Source of the DNA: Pseudoalteromonas sp. '520P1 No. 423'
GTDB taxonomy: Bacteria; Pseudomonadota; Gammaproteobacteria; Enterobacterales; Alteromonadaceae
Direction: 5' to 3'
DNA length: 64,000 nt
Assembly (NCBI RefSeq): GCF_001269985.1
Contig: NZ_BBZB01000002.1
Location: 124,001 to 188,000 of the forward strand
The notes below the pieces were generated by a model, which saw only the letters and a list, made by a program, of their open reading frames with translations, did not search any database and was not told the DNA's origin. Shown piece after piece: positions 37,109 to 46,877 of this stretch. A program made the position numbers and the translations under genes. The first letter of the stretch is position 1. Every line of letters begins with the position of its first letter.

Positions 37109-37856
37109 GCAGCTGTTTTAGTTTATCTGCTCCAGCTCGGCTAGTGCTCAGTTCAGATTTTTTATCATCAGCCATAATCACCATTAACTTACCGTTAAAC
37201 CAACGTTGGATCTCTTTAATTTTATCTATATTAACTAAGTAACTTCTGTGAATGCGAACATATTGTGATTCAGATAAATTGAGTTCTAATTGATCTAAGG
37301 TTTCATTTAAATAATGCTGTTTATCACCATTTACTGCAAAGCTATTGCCTTGTTCTGATTTGATATAAAAAATGTCATCGGGAGATAAAATAATCATGCG
37401 TTCACCATTTTTGCTTATTAACCTTTTCATAGGCTTTTGTAGGTTTTTAAATGATTCAGAGTGAACTTGTAGCGCTTCTTTTTGTAAAAAGGCTGTATAA
37501 GCTTTATCTATTGCGCTTTTTAGCCTTGCTAAAGGAAATGGTTTTAATAAATAATCTGTTGAGGCCTGTTCAAATGCTGCGATTGCGTATTGATCATAAG
37601 CGGTCGTAAATATCACCATAGGCTTGTGTGTTAATAAGCTTAATAAGTCCATACCATTAATTTCAGGCATTTGAATATCCAGTAGTACTAAATCTGGTTG
37701 TTCATCATTAATAAGTGTTATGGTTTCTTTACCTGTGGTTGCAAACCCGACAACTTCAATATTTGGAATTAAACTTAATTGATGGCTTAGCTTTTCTCTT
37801 GCAGGCAGTTCATCATCCGCAAATACAATACGCATTATGGGCTGTTCTTTATTCAT
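37098..37856 (-). CDS. LytTR-family response regulator
   Basis: A 252-residue regulator. The receiver domain has FADDELPAREKL, the phospho-acceptor aspartate in LVLLDIQMPEINGMD, and TTAYD. The C-terminal LytTR DNA-binding domain includes SEQGNSFAVNG, YVRIHRSYLVNIDKIKEI and STSRAG. The ATG overlaps the kinase stop by 4 bases (ATGA), so the two are coupled. The pair resembles YehT/YpdB or AlgR-like systems; its targets are unknown. A shorter start at 37835 (MRIVFADDE) is possible. Confidence 0.88.
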   Translation of the reverse strand: MNKEQPIMRIVFADDELPAREKLSHQLSLIPNIEVVGFATTGKETITLINDEQPDLVLLDIQMPEINGMDLLSLLTHKPMVIFTTAYDQYAIAAFEQASTDYLLKPFPLARLKSAIDKAYTAFLQKEALQVHSESFKNLQKPMKRLISKNGERMIILSPDDIFYIKSEQGNSFAVNGDKQHYLNETLDQLELNLSESQYVRIHRSYLVNIDKIKEIQRWFNGKLMVIMADDKKSELSTSRAGADKLKQLLGI

Positions 37857-38836
37857 ATTGCCATCTCCAATAGAACTTCTGCGCCATTTTTATTATTTAA
37901 AGTCATTTTACCTTGATTAAGCTGCGTAACTCTTTGTTGTAAGTTTTTCATGCCTACACCTTTTCCATACCCTTGCGATAATATTGTCTCATTAAAACCT
38001 GAACCATTATCGCTAATAATGACTTTTAGAAGATCATCTTGTTTTTCAACTTTTATATTTATGATTAATTCGGTTTGTTTGGCATTATGTTTGATCGCAT
38101 TTTCAACTATGGGCTGTAATAGTAAAGGCGGTATTTGTTGTGTTAAAAGAGTATCTGAAATATCATAATTAACAGTTAATCTATCGCCAAATCGTGCTTT
38201 TTCAATATTAAAATACTTATTAATAATATCGATTTCTTGTTGCAGGGAAATACTTTTAGTTTGGGCTGTATCGAGAGAGTAGCGTAAAATATCAGCGAGT
38301 TCATGTAATACTTCATCTGCGAGATCGGGTTTTGTATGTATATAAGCAGATATGGTATTCAAGCTATTGAACATAAAATGTGGGTTAAGTTGATATCTCA
38401 GAGTTTCTAGTTGGGCCTGCTCTCTTGCTGATTTTTCTATTGCAATGCCCTTTTTATGTTCTATAAACCTAGATACAAAATAAATAGGTACGGCCCAAGT
38501 GAATCCGCCAAAAATAACAAATGCGCCCATTGATTTAAACTCGCTAAATGTAAATTGTAGTAGTTTTTCTGTTACCATTAATCCTAGTGTTAAAGCGATA
38601 ATAGAAATGATTAACTCTAAAATTGTATAGTGAATATTGATATTTCTTAGCTTTAAAATAATTGCTGCACTTAACCAAACAGGTAACCAGTAAAAACACA
38701 CAAACCAGATTGTTGTCGCTTTTAATGTGTCCAGTGAAATATCATTTATCCCTGCTAATATTAATCCTATCGTAAAAATTAAATCGATAAATAATAAAAT
38801 TAAAAAGCTATATTTAAAAAAGGGGTGGCGTAGCAT
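37853..38836 (-). CDS. LytS/YehU-type sensor histidine kinase
   Basis: A 327-residue membrane kinase with about four hydrophobic segments in the first 125 residues. The cytoplasmic part has the His_kinase family motif LRYQLNPHFMFNSLNTISAYI, with the phosphorylated histidine in NPHF. It also has the N-box QPIVENAIKHNA and GSGFNETILSQGYGKGVGMKNLQQRV. It lacks a recognisable ligand-binding domain. It forms an operon with the LytTR regulator, and the secreted amidohydrolase gene lies 69 bases upstream on the same strand. Confidence 0.88.
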   Translation of the reverse strand: MLRHPFFKYSFLILLFIDLIFTIGLILAGINDISLDTLKATTIWFVCFYWLPVWLSAAIILKLRNINIHYTILELIISIIALTLGLMVTEKLLQFTFSEFKSMGAFVIFGGFTWAVPIYFVSRFIEHKKGIAIEKSAREQAQLETLRYQLNPHFMFNSLNTISAYIHTKPDLADEVLHELADILRYSLDTAQTKSISLQQEIDIINKYFNIEKARFGDRLTVNYDISDTLLTQQIPPLLLQPIVENAIKHNAKQTELIINIKVEKQDDLLKVIISDNGSGFNETILSQGYGKGVGMKNLQQRVTQLNQGKMTLNNKNGAEVLLEMAI

Positions 38837-38905
38837 TGTTTTCTCTTTGAGTTATTTTATTTTTTAACAAGATAGGCATGTACCTATCTTGTTAGCATAT
38901 CAAAT

Positions 38906-40759
38906 TTAAAAGTAAGATATTTCTCTAACTAGGATTTTATTTCCTTTATCTGATATTTCAGTATTGGGTGCTGTTCTCCAAACAAAGCTTAAACCAGATA
39001 AACTTTTTGCTGACCATTGCTTTTTAACACCATAACCAAACTGTTTTAGGCTGTTAAATGGTATTTTTACAGTTTGCCATTGTGAACTGGGTTGTATGTT
39101 AGTATAAAAATGATCCCAATCTTTCACTTCACTATGATATACGGAGATCCCAAAAGGAATGTTAGAACCTTTGAATGTGACTTTTATACCTTGATAGTTT
39201 GAAGCATCGGCAGGTTTATTAAACATTAATTGTGTGCCAGCCCAAGCACCAAACCCAGTTGGTTTTCCTAATTTTGTTTCTACAATAAGCTCATTTTTAT
39301 TGTTATTTACTTGAGAGCTTGATTGCCCTCCCATCATTTTATCGCTTATTGCTTGCCATTTTAATTCGCCTTTAAAGTCATCGATTACTTGTGTTGCCTT
39401 ATTTGCAACTTCTGTTTGTGTATGACATTTTTCACCTTGCGGTGAAATTTTGGCATTGTTTGCAATTAACTCATCACGATTAACTAATTTACCTGATTTA
39501 TAAACTGAGTTTATTCTTGATAAATTCGAAATGTCTTTTAAAGGGTTATCTGCTAAAAGAATAAAGCTTGCCTCAAAACCTGGTTTTAATTGCCCTATTA
39601 CGTTTTCTTGATTAATGACTTTTGCCGCATCAGATGTTGCTGCGTTTATTATATGTCCAGGCTTAAGCCCCGCTTTATTTAAAGCTTGTATTTCATTGTG
39701 TAAGCCAGATCCATGAAGTGTATAAGGGTTACCAGCATCAGAGCCTGTTCCTATCACTACGCCTGCCTTATATAAGGTGATTACATTTTTATATGCAATA
39801 TCATGTTTTTTCCATACCTGCTTTTTCCAAACGGAAGGCTCTGGCACATTTTCAAATAAACAATGCTGTAGTTTTTTATGTACCGTTTTTAATAAATGGG
39901 TTTGGTTACTGATCTGTTGATTTTCATGTTCTTCATTGTGATTATGATAAACAGCTAATGTAGGAATATAAGCCACTTTATTATCGATCATTAGTTTTAT
40001 AAATTCTTCATCAATCAGTTCTGAGTTAATACCGTGTGCTAAAGCTGTCGCGCCTGCTCTGATCGCTCTTTTTCCTTCTTGTAATGTTGAAACATGCACA
40101 AAATAAGGTAAACCAGCTGCTTTTGAACGTTTTCCTATTTCGGTTAATTGATGATCTGTGAGAGATTTACCATGACCCCCAAATGTTTCAATAACTGCTT
40201 TTGTGACATTTGGCTTTTTTGCCATATGTTGTTGCCATAATGCAGCTATCGCATCATCACTTGTAACTTCAAGTGCTGCGCTGCCAAATTGCGTTCCGTG
40301 ACCTCCTGGATTGGTAAATAAAGCGCCAGCATAAAATAAATTTGGTGCAATTTGTTGTTCGGTTAATGATTTTGCTTCACTTAAAGTATTGTCAAAAGAG
40401 AATAAATCAACAATGTTTGTCACACCTAAATATAAGTTAGAGTTAAAATGTGACACAACTGGTAGATATTGAAACTCAGCACCATAATTACTGCCTGAAG
40501 CACCTAAATGAACATGTAAATCTATTAAACCTGGTACAATATATTGATTATTAGCATTAATTATTTCATCTGCTGATTTTGCTGTTTGAGACATATTTGT
40601 TGTTTCAATGATCTTGCCATCTTCTATATACAAACGGCTTAGCTCTGAAAATGTCTGACTTTCATTTTGATAGAATTTTACGTTATCTATTCTTAAATCT
40701 ATGGCATTAACATTTAAACTCATCAATAAAGCTGCAATTGCTGTTAGTTTATTTTTCAT
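38906..40759 (-). CDS. Exported amidohydrolase with C-terminal CIA30-like domain
   Basis: A 617-residue protein with a signal peptide (residues 1-19). Residues 20-440 form an imidazolonepropionase-like amidohydrolase: PGLIDLHVHLG for the metal histidines, YFVHVS and ALAHG for further ligands, and GTGSDAGNP for the catalytic aspartate. Residues about 465-617 (VIDDFKGELKWQAISDKMMGGQSSS ... SLSGLSFVWRT) resemble the CIA30 beta-sandwich, found attached to secreted enzymes. The substrate is unknown. The start overlaps the stop of a small membrane-protein gene by one base. An iteron-like string lies inside at 39099-39116. Confidence 0.85.
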   Translation of the reverse strand: MKNKLTAIAALLMSLNVNAIDLRIDNVKFYQNESQTFSELSRLYIEDGKIIETTNMSQTAKSADEIINANNQYIVPGLIDLHVHLGASGSNYGAEFQYLPVVSHFNSNLYLGVTNIVDLFSFDNTLSEAKSLTEQQIAPNLFYAGALFTNPGGHGTQFGSAALEVTSDDAIAALWQQHMAKKPNVTKAVIETFGGHGKSLTDHQLTEIGKRSKAAGLPYFVHVSTLQEGKRAIRAGATALAHGINSELIDEEFIKLMIDNKVAYIPTLAVYHNHNEEHENQQISNQTHLLKTVHKKLQHCLFENVPEPSVWKKQVWKKHDIAYKNVITLYKAGVVIGTGSDAGNPYTLHGSGLHNEIQALNKAGLKPGHIINAATSDAAKVINQENVIGQLKPGFEASFILLADNPLKDISNLSRINSVYKSGKLVNRDELIANNAKISPQGEKCHTQTEVANKATQVIDDFKGELKWQAISDKMMGGQSSSQVNNNKNELIVETKLGKPTGFGAWAGTQLMFNKPADASNYQGIKVTFKGSNIPFGISVYHSEVKDWDHFYTNIQPSSQWQTVKIPFNSLKQFGYGVKKQWSAKSLSGLSFVWRTAPNTEISDKGNKILVREISYF

Positions 40760-40950
40760 TATTCTACTTCCTTGTTATTAAATTTAGAAAAACCATGTTT
40801 ACTAATGTGCATCACTAATAAAATGAGGTTTAAAAAGATAAGTGATGAAAATTCGGTATTCATTGAGATCAGATTTATACCTAGTACGTAGTTAAGTACT
40901 GATAATACAAAAACGATAATGCCTGCTAGTTGTGCTATTTTTTGTTCCAT
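40759..40950 (-). CDS. Small two-helix membrane protein
   Basis: A 63-residue protein with two hydrophobic helices (about residues 9-27 and 34-48) and a charged C terminus. It is translationally coupled to the amidohydrolase (TAATG at 40759). No family is recognised. Its role may be linked to the exported enzyme because of the one-base overlap. Confidence 0.6.
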   Translation of the reverse strand: MEQKIAQLAGIIVFVLSVLNYVLGINLISMNTEFSSLIFLNLILLVMHISKHGFSKFNNKEVE

Positions 40951-41094
40951 TATGAATTTACCTTTGCTTTAAGCGTGTTATGTCATTGGTTTTGTTGAGC
41001 CAAATGTAGCTTTTATGCTTAGGGTTGTCGGTGTCATTACTTTGAACTGACATTATTTCCTTTTGAATCGACAGAAAGTTAATTTAAGATGCTC

Positions 41095-41505
41095 AGATCA
41101 AAATTTTACTAAGTTGTTTCTAATATCGGATTTAATGTCTAGTTTTAGTATAAAAATGATTCATAGGTAATATCTTTGGTATTTTTTAAATGAATATAGA
41201 CTCGTGTTTTTGTCTTTTTTGAGTGACTTTTGTTAAAAAATCATGAAATTGTATGGTTTTTATTCTTAAAAGATGCTTTGACTTAGTAAAAATTTGACCT
41301 GAAAATGATGATCATTAACCTTAGTTAGTAAAAGTTTGATCTCTGATTGCAAAAGTTGCTCTAAAACGGCTATTAAATAGGAAATATCTGCACTTCATAA
41401 GGGGTTTAGCGCATTTTTAGCCAGTTCAGCCCTATGTTTTCTTCTATTAGTAAAATATTGATCCGAATATATTCTTTAGTAGTTTACTTAGTAAAAAAGT
41501 GATCT
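41095..41505. repeat. Distant iteron cluster (about 6 copies), no gene
   Basis: The origin 18-mer recurs in the gene-free stretch 40951-41936, 9-11 kb from the origin. Copies lie at 41095-41112 (minus), 41145-41162 (plus, degenerate), 41283-41300 (plus, GACCT end), 41325-41342 (plus), 41447-41464 (plus) and 41488-41505 (plus, full match). Intervals vary from 24 to 120 bases. No protein gene or promoter is apparent. A Rep-titrating, incompatibility or replication-timing locus is the most natural reading. Confidence 0.8.
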
Positions 41506-41556
41506 GCGGTAGATCTTGATGTGATATTTGTAAATAACATCATCGTAGATAAGGCT

Positions 41557-41621
41557 GTAGACGATGCTTTAGCTTTGTTAAAAGGTTTAATACAGTGATA
41601 TAAGCGTAAACACTCACCTAC
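41557..41621. repeat. REP/BIME palindrome 1
   Basis: A 65-bp unit bounded by GTAG and CTAC. The left half, GTAGACGATGCTTTAGCTTT, and the reverse complement of the right half, GTAGGTGAGTGTTTACGCTT, are related REP sequences in inverted orientation, making a bacterial interspersed mosaic element. A 5' GTAG is typical of REPs mobilised by RAYT transposases, and RAYT genes lie at 47.4 and 53.4 kb. Confidence 0.7.
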
Positions 41622-41665
41622 AAATGTATGATGACTTTAATGTTATATCGGTTATTCAACTGAAT

Positions 41666-41730
41666 GTAGACGATGCTTTAGCTTTGTTAAAAGGTTTAGC
41701 ACTGTGATGTAAGCGTAAACGCTCACCTAC
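41666..41730. repeat. REP/BIME palindrome 2
   Basis: A second 65-bp unit almost identical to the first, with the same left half and a right half ending GTAAACGCTCACCTAC. The spacer between units 1 and 2 contains TGATGACTTTAATGTTAT, which recurs after unit 3 at 41847. So a longer tandem module has been copied. Confidence 0.7.
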
Positions 41731-41773
41731 ATTTGATGTTTAGATGAGTGATATATATGTATGAAAAGCTACT

Positions 41774-41839
41774 GTAGGCGGGGCTTCGGCCGCGATCTTT
41801 TGATTTTAGATAATATCGCGCGAGTAAACTCCCGCCTAC
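41774..41839. repeat. REP/BIME palindrome 3 (GC-rich variant)
   Basis: A 66-bp unit from GTAG to CTAC. The left arm is GTAGGCGGGGCTTCGGCCGC and the right arm ends CGCGCGAGTAAACTCCCGCCTAC. It contains the internal REP hairpin GGCTTCGGCC. It stands out in GC content from the AT-rich surroundings. Confidence 0.7.
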
Positions 41840-41887
41840 AATGCATGATGACTTTAATGTTATGCCGCTTATTAAAACTTTGGCATT

Positions 41888-41912
41888 AAAAAAGGCTGCA
41901 ATCGCAGCCTTT
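41888..41912 (-). terminator. Terminator of aceA
   Basis: On the minus strand AAAGGCTGC, a four-base loop and GCAGCCTTT are followed by a T-run. The hairpin is 25 bases beyond the aceA stop. Confidence 0.85.
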
Positions 41913-41936
41913 GTATTGTTGGAAGGAATAAATAAA

Positions 41937-43541
41937 CTAGAACTGGTTCATTGTATTATCTTTACCAGACGCTTTAAGTGCCGCTTCACCTGCAAAGTAC
42001 TCTTTATGATCATCACCCATATCAGAGCCAGCCATATTTTGGTGTTTAACACAGGCGATACCTTGGCGAATTTCTTTACGTTGAACGCCTTGTACATAAG
42101 CAAGCATACCTTCATCACCAAAGTAACCTTTCGCTAAGTTATCAGTTGATAACGCTGCAGTGTGATATGTTGGTAAAGTAATTAAATGATGGAAAATTCC
42201 CGCTTCTTTTGCTGCATCAGCTTGGAAATTACGAATTTTCTCATCTGCTAGCTGTGATAATTCACTCGAATCATATTCTTCACTCATTAATGAGTTACGA
42301 TCATAAGCTGATACATCTTTACCTTCTTCAACCATGGCATCAAATACTTGTTGGCGGAAATTTAATGTCCAGTTAAATGATGGTGAATTGTTATAAACTA
42401 GTTTTGCATTTGGTACTACTTCACGAATAGCATTTACCATAGCACCAATTTGACCCACATGTGGCTTTTCAGTTTCAATCCATAATAAATCAGCGCCATT
42501 TTGTAGTGATGTAATACAATCTAAAACACAACGCGCCTCACCAGTACCTTTCTTGAACTGATATAAATTACTTGCTAAACGCTTAGGACGTACTAACTTA
42601 CCATCTTGTTTTATTACTACGTCACCATTGCCTAAATCATCAGCTGTCACTTCATCACAATCTAAAAATGCGTTGTATTGGTCGCCTAAATCACCAGGCT
42701 CTTTTGTAACTGCGATTTGCTTGGTTAGGCCTGCACCTAATGAATCTGTACGCGCTACAATGACACCATTATCGATACCAAGCTCTAGGAATGCATAACG
42801 CACAGCATTGATTTTAGCTAAGAAATCTTCGTGAGGAACTGTTACTTTACCATCTTGATGTCCACATTGTTTTTCATCTGAAACTTGGTTTTCTATTTGA
42901 ATACAACATGCGCCAGCTTCAATCATTTGTTTAGCCATTAGGTAAGTGGCTTCTGCATTACCAAAACCAGCATCAATATCAGCTATAATTGGTACAACAT
43001 GTGTTACATAGTTATCAATTTTGTCTTGCACTGCAGCTGTTTCTGCAGAATTATTTGCTTCTTTTGCTTCGTCTAGCGCTCTAAATAAGCCACCAAGCTC
43101 TCTCGCATCTGCTTGACGAAGGAATGTATAAAGTTCTTCAATTAAGCCTGCTACAGATGTTTTTTCGTGCATTGATTGATCTGGAAGTGGGCCAAATTCA
43201 GATCTTAATGCCGCAACCATCCAACCTGATAGGTATAAGTAGCGACGGTCGGTATTTTCAAAATGTTTTTTAATTGAAATCATTTTTTGTTGACCGATAA
43301 AACCATGCCAACACCCTAAAGACTGCGTGTATTTTGACGTATCAGCATCATAATTATCCATATCAGCGCGCATAATATCAGCTGTATATTTGGCAATGTC
43401 TAAACCTGTTTTAAAACGGTTCTGCATTTTCATTCTAGCTGCATATTCTGGGTTAATAGATTGCCAGTTATTGCCATTCACTTGGCATAAAGTAGCTACG
43501 TGGTCGATATCTTGTCTGTAGTTAGGAGTAGTGTCTGACAT
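41937..43541 (-). CDS. aceA: Isocitrate lyase
   Basis: A protein of about 534 residues that cleaves isocitrate to glyoxylate and succinate. It contains the active-site motif DEKQCGHQDGK with the catalytic cysteine, ADIDAGFGNAEATYLMAKQMIEAG and YNNSPSFNW. The length matches the longer isocitrate lyases of Pseudomonas and Alteromonadales rather than E. coli AceA (434). The ATG at 43541 (MSDTTPNY) has GGAAA 8 bases upstream; an ATG at 43553 is alternative. It is divergent from malate synthase G, so both glyoxylate-shunt enzymes share a 225-bp control region. Confidence 0.95.
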   Translation of the reverse strand: MSDTTPNYRQDIDHVATLCQVNGNNWQSINPEYAARMKMQNRFKTGLDIAKYTADIMRADMDNYDADTSKYTQSLGCWHGFIGQQKMISIKKHFENTDRRYLYLSGWMVAALRSEFGPLPDQSMHEKTSVAGLIEELYTFLRQADARELGGLFRALDEAKEANNSAETAAVQDKIDNYVTHVVPIIADIDAGFGNAEATYLMAKQMIEAGACCIQIENQVSDEKQCGHQDGKVTVPHEDFLAKINAVRYAFLELGIDNGVIVARTDSLGAGLTKQIAVTKEPGDLGDQYNAFLDCDEVTADDLGNGDVVIKQDGKLVRPKRLASNLYQFKKGTGEARCVLDCITSLQNGADLLWIETEKPHVGQIGAMVNAIREVVPNAKLVYNNSPSFNWTLNFRQQVFDAMVEEGKDVSAYDRNSLMSEEYDSSELSQLADEKIRNFQADAAKEAGIFHHLITLPTYHTAALSTDNLAKGYFGDEGMLAYVQGVQRKEIRQGIACVKHQNMAGSDMGDDHKEYFAGEAALKASGKDNTMNQF

Positions 43542-43778
43542 ATTTATTTCCATCCATATTGCTTTTTGTTGTGAGAGAGTCGCTTCAACTTTTTTTATGT
43601 AGCGCTTGAAGCTCTGGTATAAACAATAGGCTCATTTGTTATGATTTCGTTAATTTATAGTTTCTATCACTAACATTTTTTCAGTGAATACCTAAATCAG
43701 CTGTGTTTCGCACTTTTAACTAAAGTTAAGGTAAAGTATTGGCATACAAGAATTACACCCTTCATTGAGGCAAATAAC

Positions 43779-45959
43779 ATGACAAGTAGAATCTCTCACT
43801 CTGGATTGCAAATAGATCAAATTTTATATGATTTTGTTAACAATCACGCTTTGCCTGATACAGGTATAAGCCAAGATGCTTTTTGGTCTTCATTTTCACA
43901 GATCATTAAAATACTAACTCCTAAAAATAAAGCTTTATTGGTTAAAAGAGATGAGCTGCAAAAGAAAATAGATGCTTATCATAAAGAAAACCCGCTATGG
44001 GATGCGCAAAAATATCAAAATTTTCTAACTGAAATTGGTTATTTAGTTACTGAAAATAAAGACTTTAGTATAGAAACTCAGAATGTAGATAACGAAATTG
44101 CTAAATTGGCTGGCCCTCAGCTCGTTGTGCCTGTAAATAATGCTAGATTTGCTTTAAATGCGGCAAATGCACGTTGGGGATCACTATTTGACGCACTCTA
44201 TGGCACAGATGTTATTTCACAGGCTGATGGTGCTGAAAAAACGAAAAGTTACAATGAAGTGCGTGGTTTTAAAGTGATTGAATACGCAAAAGACTTTTTA
44301 GATAAGGCATTGCCATTCAATAGTGGTTCGCATCATGATAGTGAAAACTATGCCATAGTTGATGGTCAGCTTATAGTAAGTTTACAAGGCAATTTACAAG
44401 TGACACTGGCCGATAATAAACAGCTAATTGGTTACTCAGGAAAAACACAAAATCCAACAAGTATTCTTTTTAAAAATAACGGGTTACATATAGAGTTGCA
44501 AATAGATCCGCAAAGCCAGATTGGTCGTTCTGATAAAGCGGGCATAAAAGATATTATTTTAGAATCTGCTTTAACAACCATAATGGATTGTGAAGACTCT
44601 GTCGCTGCAGTAGACGGTGAAGATAAAGCATTAGTTTACAAAAATTGGCTTGGTTTAATGCAAGGTAATTTGAGTGAAAGTTTTGAAAAGTCAGGCCAAT
44701 TAATGGAGCGAACTTTAAATTCAGATCGAAATTTTACTAACTTGAATGGTGAACCTTTGAGTTTAAAAGGTCGTAGCATGATGTTTGTGCGTAATGTTGG
44801 CCACTTAATGACTAACCCTGCTATTTTAGATGAGAATAATGAAGAAGTTTTTGAAGGCATCATGGATGCGATGATCACTTCTTTATGTGCTATGCATGAT
44901 TTACAAGGTAATAGCCCTTTTAAAAACTCATCTGCTCAAAGCATTAATATTGTAAAACCTAAAATGCATGGTCCTGAAGAAGTCGCATTTACATGTGAGT
45001 TATTTTCGCAAGTTGAATCTGCACTTAATTTACCAAAAAACACCATGAAAATGGGCATTATGGATGAAGAGCGACGCACAACTGTAAATTTAAAAGCCTG
45101 TATTTATCAAGCTAAAGAGCGTGTGGTATTTATTAATACGGGGTTTTTAGATAGAACGGGTGATGAGATACATACCTCTATGGAAGCGGGTATTGTGATG
45201 CCAAAAGCGCATATTAAATCTCAACCTTGGATCAGTGCGTATGAAAATAATAATGTAGACATAGGTTTAGCAACAGGTTTGAGTCAAAGAGCACAAATAG
45301 GTAAAGGCATGTGGGCTATGCCTGATGAAATGGCTGCCATGATGACGCAAAAAATAGCCCATTTAGAGTCTGGTGCAAATACAGCTTGGGTACCCTCTCC
45401 TACTGCTGCTACTTTACATGCAACGCATTATCACACTTTAAATGTATTTGATGTGCAAAAACCATTATTTGAGCGTGAGCAAGCATCATTAACTGATATT
45501 TTAACACCGCCTTTAATGAAAGAAGCATCTAGCTTAACACCACAACAAATCCAAAGTGAACTAGATAATAATGCCCAAGGTATTTTAGGTTACGTTGTAC
45601 GTTGGATTGATCAAGGCGTAGGTTGCTCTAAAGTGCCAGATATCAATCATGTAGGATTAATGGAAGACAGAGCAACGTTGCGAATTTCATCTCAGCATAT
45701 CGCCAATTGGTTACATCATGGCGTATGTGATGAACAGCAAGTGATAGATACCATGAAACGTATGGCTAAAGTGGTTGATTTACAAAATTTAGCTGATGAA
45801 AATTATATTAATATGGCAGACTCAGAGCAAAATTTTACTAACTCAATTGCAGTGCAAGCAGCACTGGAGTTAGTAATTGAAGGTACTAAGCAGCCTAGTG
45901 GTTATACTGAACCTGTATTACATAAAATGCGCTTAAAGCTAAAGTCTTTAAATGATTAG
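43779..45959 (+). CDS. glcB: Malate synthase G
   Basis: A 726-residue enzyme condensing glyoxylate with acetyl-CoA to malate. The single-chain G type is evident from the length, from [17 protein letters not shown], from [19 protein letters not shown] and from [17 protein letters not shown] (with the conserved arginine and glutamate). [34 protein letters not shown] and [10 protein letters not shown] follow. It works with the divergent isocitrate lyase. Two strings resembling the replication iteron occur inside the gene (44723-44740 and 45824-45841). Confidence 0.95.
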   Translation: MTSRISHSGLQIDQILYDFVNNHALPDTGISQDAFWSSFSQIIKILTPKNKALLVKRDELQKKIDAYHKENPLWDAQKYQNFLTEIGYLVTENKDFSIETQNVDNEIAKLAGPQLVVPVNNARFALNAANARWGSLFDALYGTDVISQADGAEKTKSYNEVRGFKVIEYAKDFLDKALPFNSGSHHDSENYAIVDGQLIVSLQGNLQVTLADNKQLIGYSGKTQNPTSILFKNNGLHIELQIDPQSQIGRSDKAGIKDIILESALTTIMDCEDSVAAVDGEDKALVYKNWLGLMQGNLSESFEKSGQLMERTLNSDRNFTNLNGEPLSLKGRSMMFVRNVGHLMTNPAILDENNEEVFEGIMDAMITSLCAMHDLQGNSPFKNSSAQSINIVKPKMHGPEEVAFTCELFSQVESALNLPKNTMKMGIMDEERRTTVNLKACIYQAKERVVFINTGFLDRTGDEIHTSMEAGIVMPKAHIKSQPWISAYENNNVDIGLATGLSQRAQIGKGMWAMPDEMAAMMTQKIAHLESGANTAWVPSPTAATLHATHYHTLNVFDVQKPLFEREQASLTDILTPPLMKEASSLTPQQIQSELDNNAQGILGYVVRWIDQGVGCSKVPDINHVGLMEDRATLRISSQHIANWLHHGVCDEQQVIDTMKRMAKVVDLQNLADENYINMADSEQNFTNSIAVQAALELVIEGTKQPSGYTEPVLHKMRLKLKSLND

Positions 45960-45992
45960 TCGATAGACTCAATATCGAGTCCCTTTCGACTT

Positions 45993-46024
45993 TAGGCCAT
46001 AACATAATTGTTATGGCCTTTTTT
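45993..46024 (+). terminator. Terminator of glcB
   Basis: AGGCCATAAC, a six-base loop, GTTATGGCCT and a T-run follow the malate synthase stop by about 35 bases. The rest of the gap to 46429 shows two partly similar strings, CTATACACCTATTTG at 46250 and CTATACACCTGTTTG at 46380, but no gene. Confidence 0.85.
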
Positions 46025-46429
46025 ATTGAATAAAACAGATATTGTACAGGGGGTTTACACTGCACATATTTGTAGTAAAACTTACTTAATCAGATAACCT
46101 TTAATCTAGGATTTATCGTTTGTTTATTTCGTCTGTAAAGAGCCTATTCTGCCCATGAAGTGAGCAAGTTTATATTCAATATCAGCTATTGTCAGAATGC
46201 TATGTTCGATATTAATTTTATGATTAAACTCAGTGTTATTTTGTAACCTACTATACACCTATTTGTATTTTTACACGCAAAATAATTAAGGTTATATTAC
46301 TCTATTTGATTGTTTTTTAAATAATAAAACCCGTATTCTAATATGAATTAAAAATTACTAGACACCAACTCGTGTGAATACTATACACCTGTTTGGGATC
46401 TAGTAAGTTGTTATATGGCAAGGAGAGAT

Positions 46430-46738
46430 ATGGCGTTCGATATATATGCAGGCGAAAGGAAGGATGAAATAGATTATCATGAAGTGATACTTTTTGAATA
46501 CTTGGCTGATGAGTTCGATAACCTTCCTAGATTATTAGAAATCTGGAAACAGTTTTATGCTAGTCCAGCATTTGAACCCAGTGCATCAAATGAGTTAGAG
46601 CATGAATTGTTATTTGTAAGAGATAAAGTCGTCAAATCTGAAAGTCATAAATGGTTAGAGCCGGCTTTAGTACGGCTTACATCTTTTTTTAGTTTTGCGT
46701 ATAGAAATAAAATTAAGGTTCAATGCGCGGGAGACTGA
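46430..46738 (+). CDS. Hypothetical acidic protein in a cassette-like unit
   Basis: A protein of about 102 residues, acidic in the first half (DEIDYHEVILFEYLADEFD) and probably helical. The ATG at 46430 is chosen because AGGAG lies 4-9 bases before it; an ATG at 46415 would use no ribosome site. No family is recognised; the size and acidity would suit an immunity or antitoxin protein, but that is a guess. It is followed after 23 bases by an attC-like sequence, and a GTTATAT string lies 20 bases upstream, as in an integron cassette. Confidence 0.55.
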   Translation: MAFDIYAGERKDEIDYHEVILFEYLADEFDNLPRLLEIWKQFYASPAFEPSASNELEHELLFVRDKVVKSESHKWLEPALVRLTSFFSFAYRNKIKVQCAGD

Positions 46739-46761
46739 CTTTTAAGCATTGTAAATATGCC

Positions 46762-46854
46762 ATTTAACAAGCGCTTGAAATCGGATTCAAAATCATGTCG
46801 CCTTTTGTAAAAACAAGCGCCATTAATTTTTCCCCGTTTAAGAGGGCGTTGGTA
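46762..46854. other. attC-like integron recombination site
   Basis: The left end has ATTTAACAAGCG (fits RYYYAAC) followed by CTTGAAATCGGA. The right end has TCCCCGTTTAAGAGGGCGTT, whose reverse complement aligns with the left arm, with a few unpaired bases as in folded attC sites. GGGCGTT is the usual 3' core. The two bases after GTTGG depart from consensus. No integrase gene is in the window. Confidence 0.4.
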
Positions 46855-46877
46855 TGACTCATCACAAGGATTTAACG

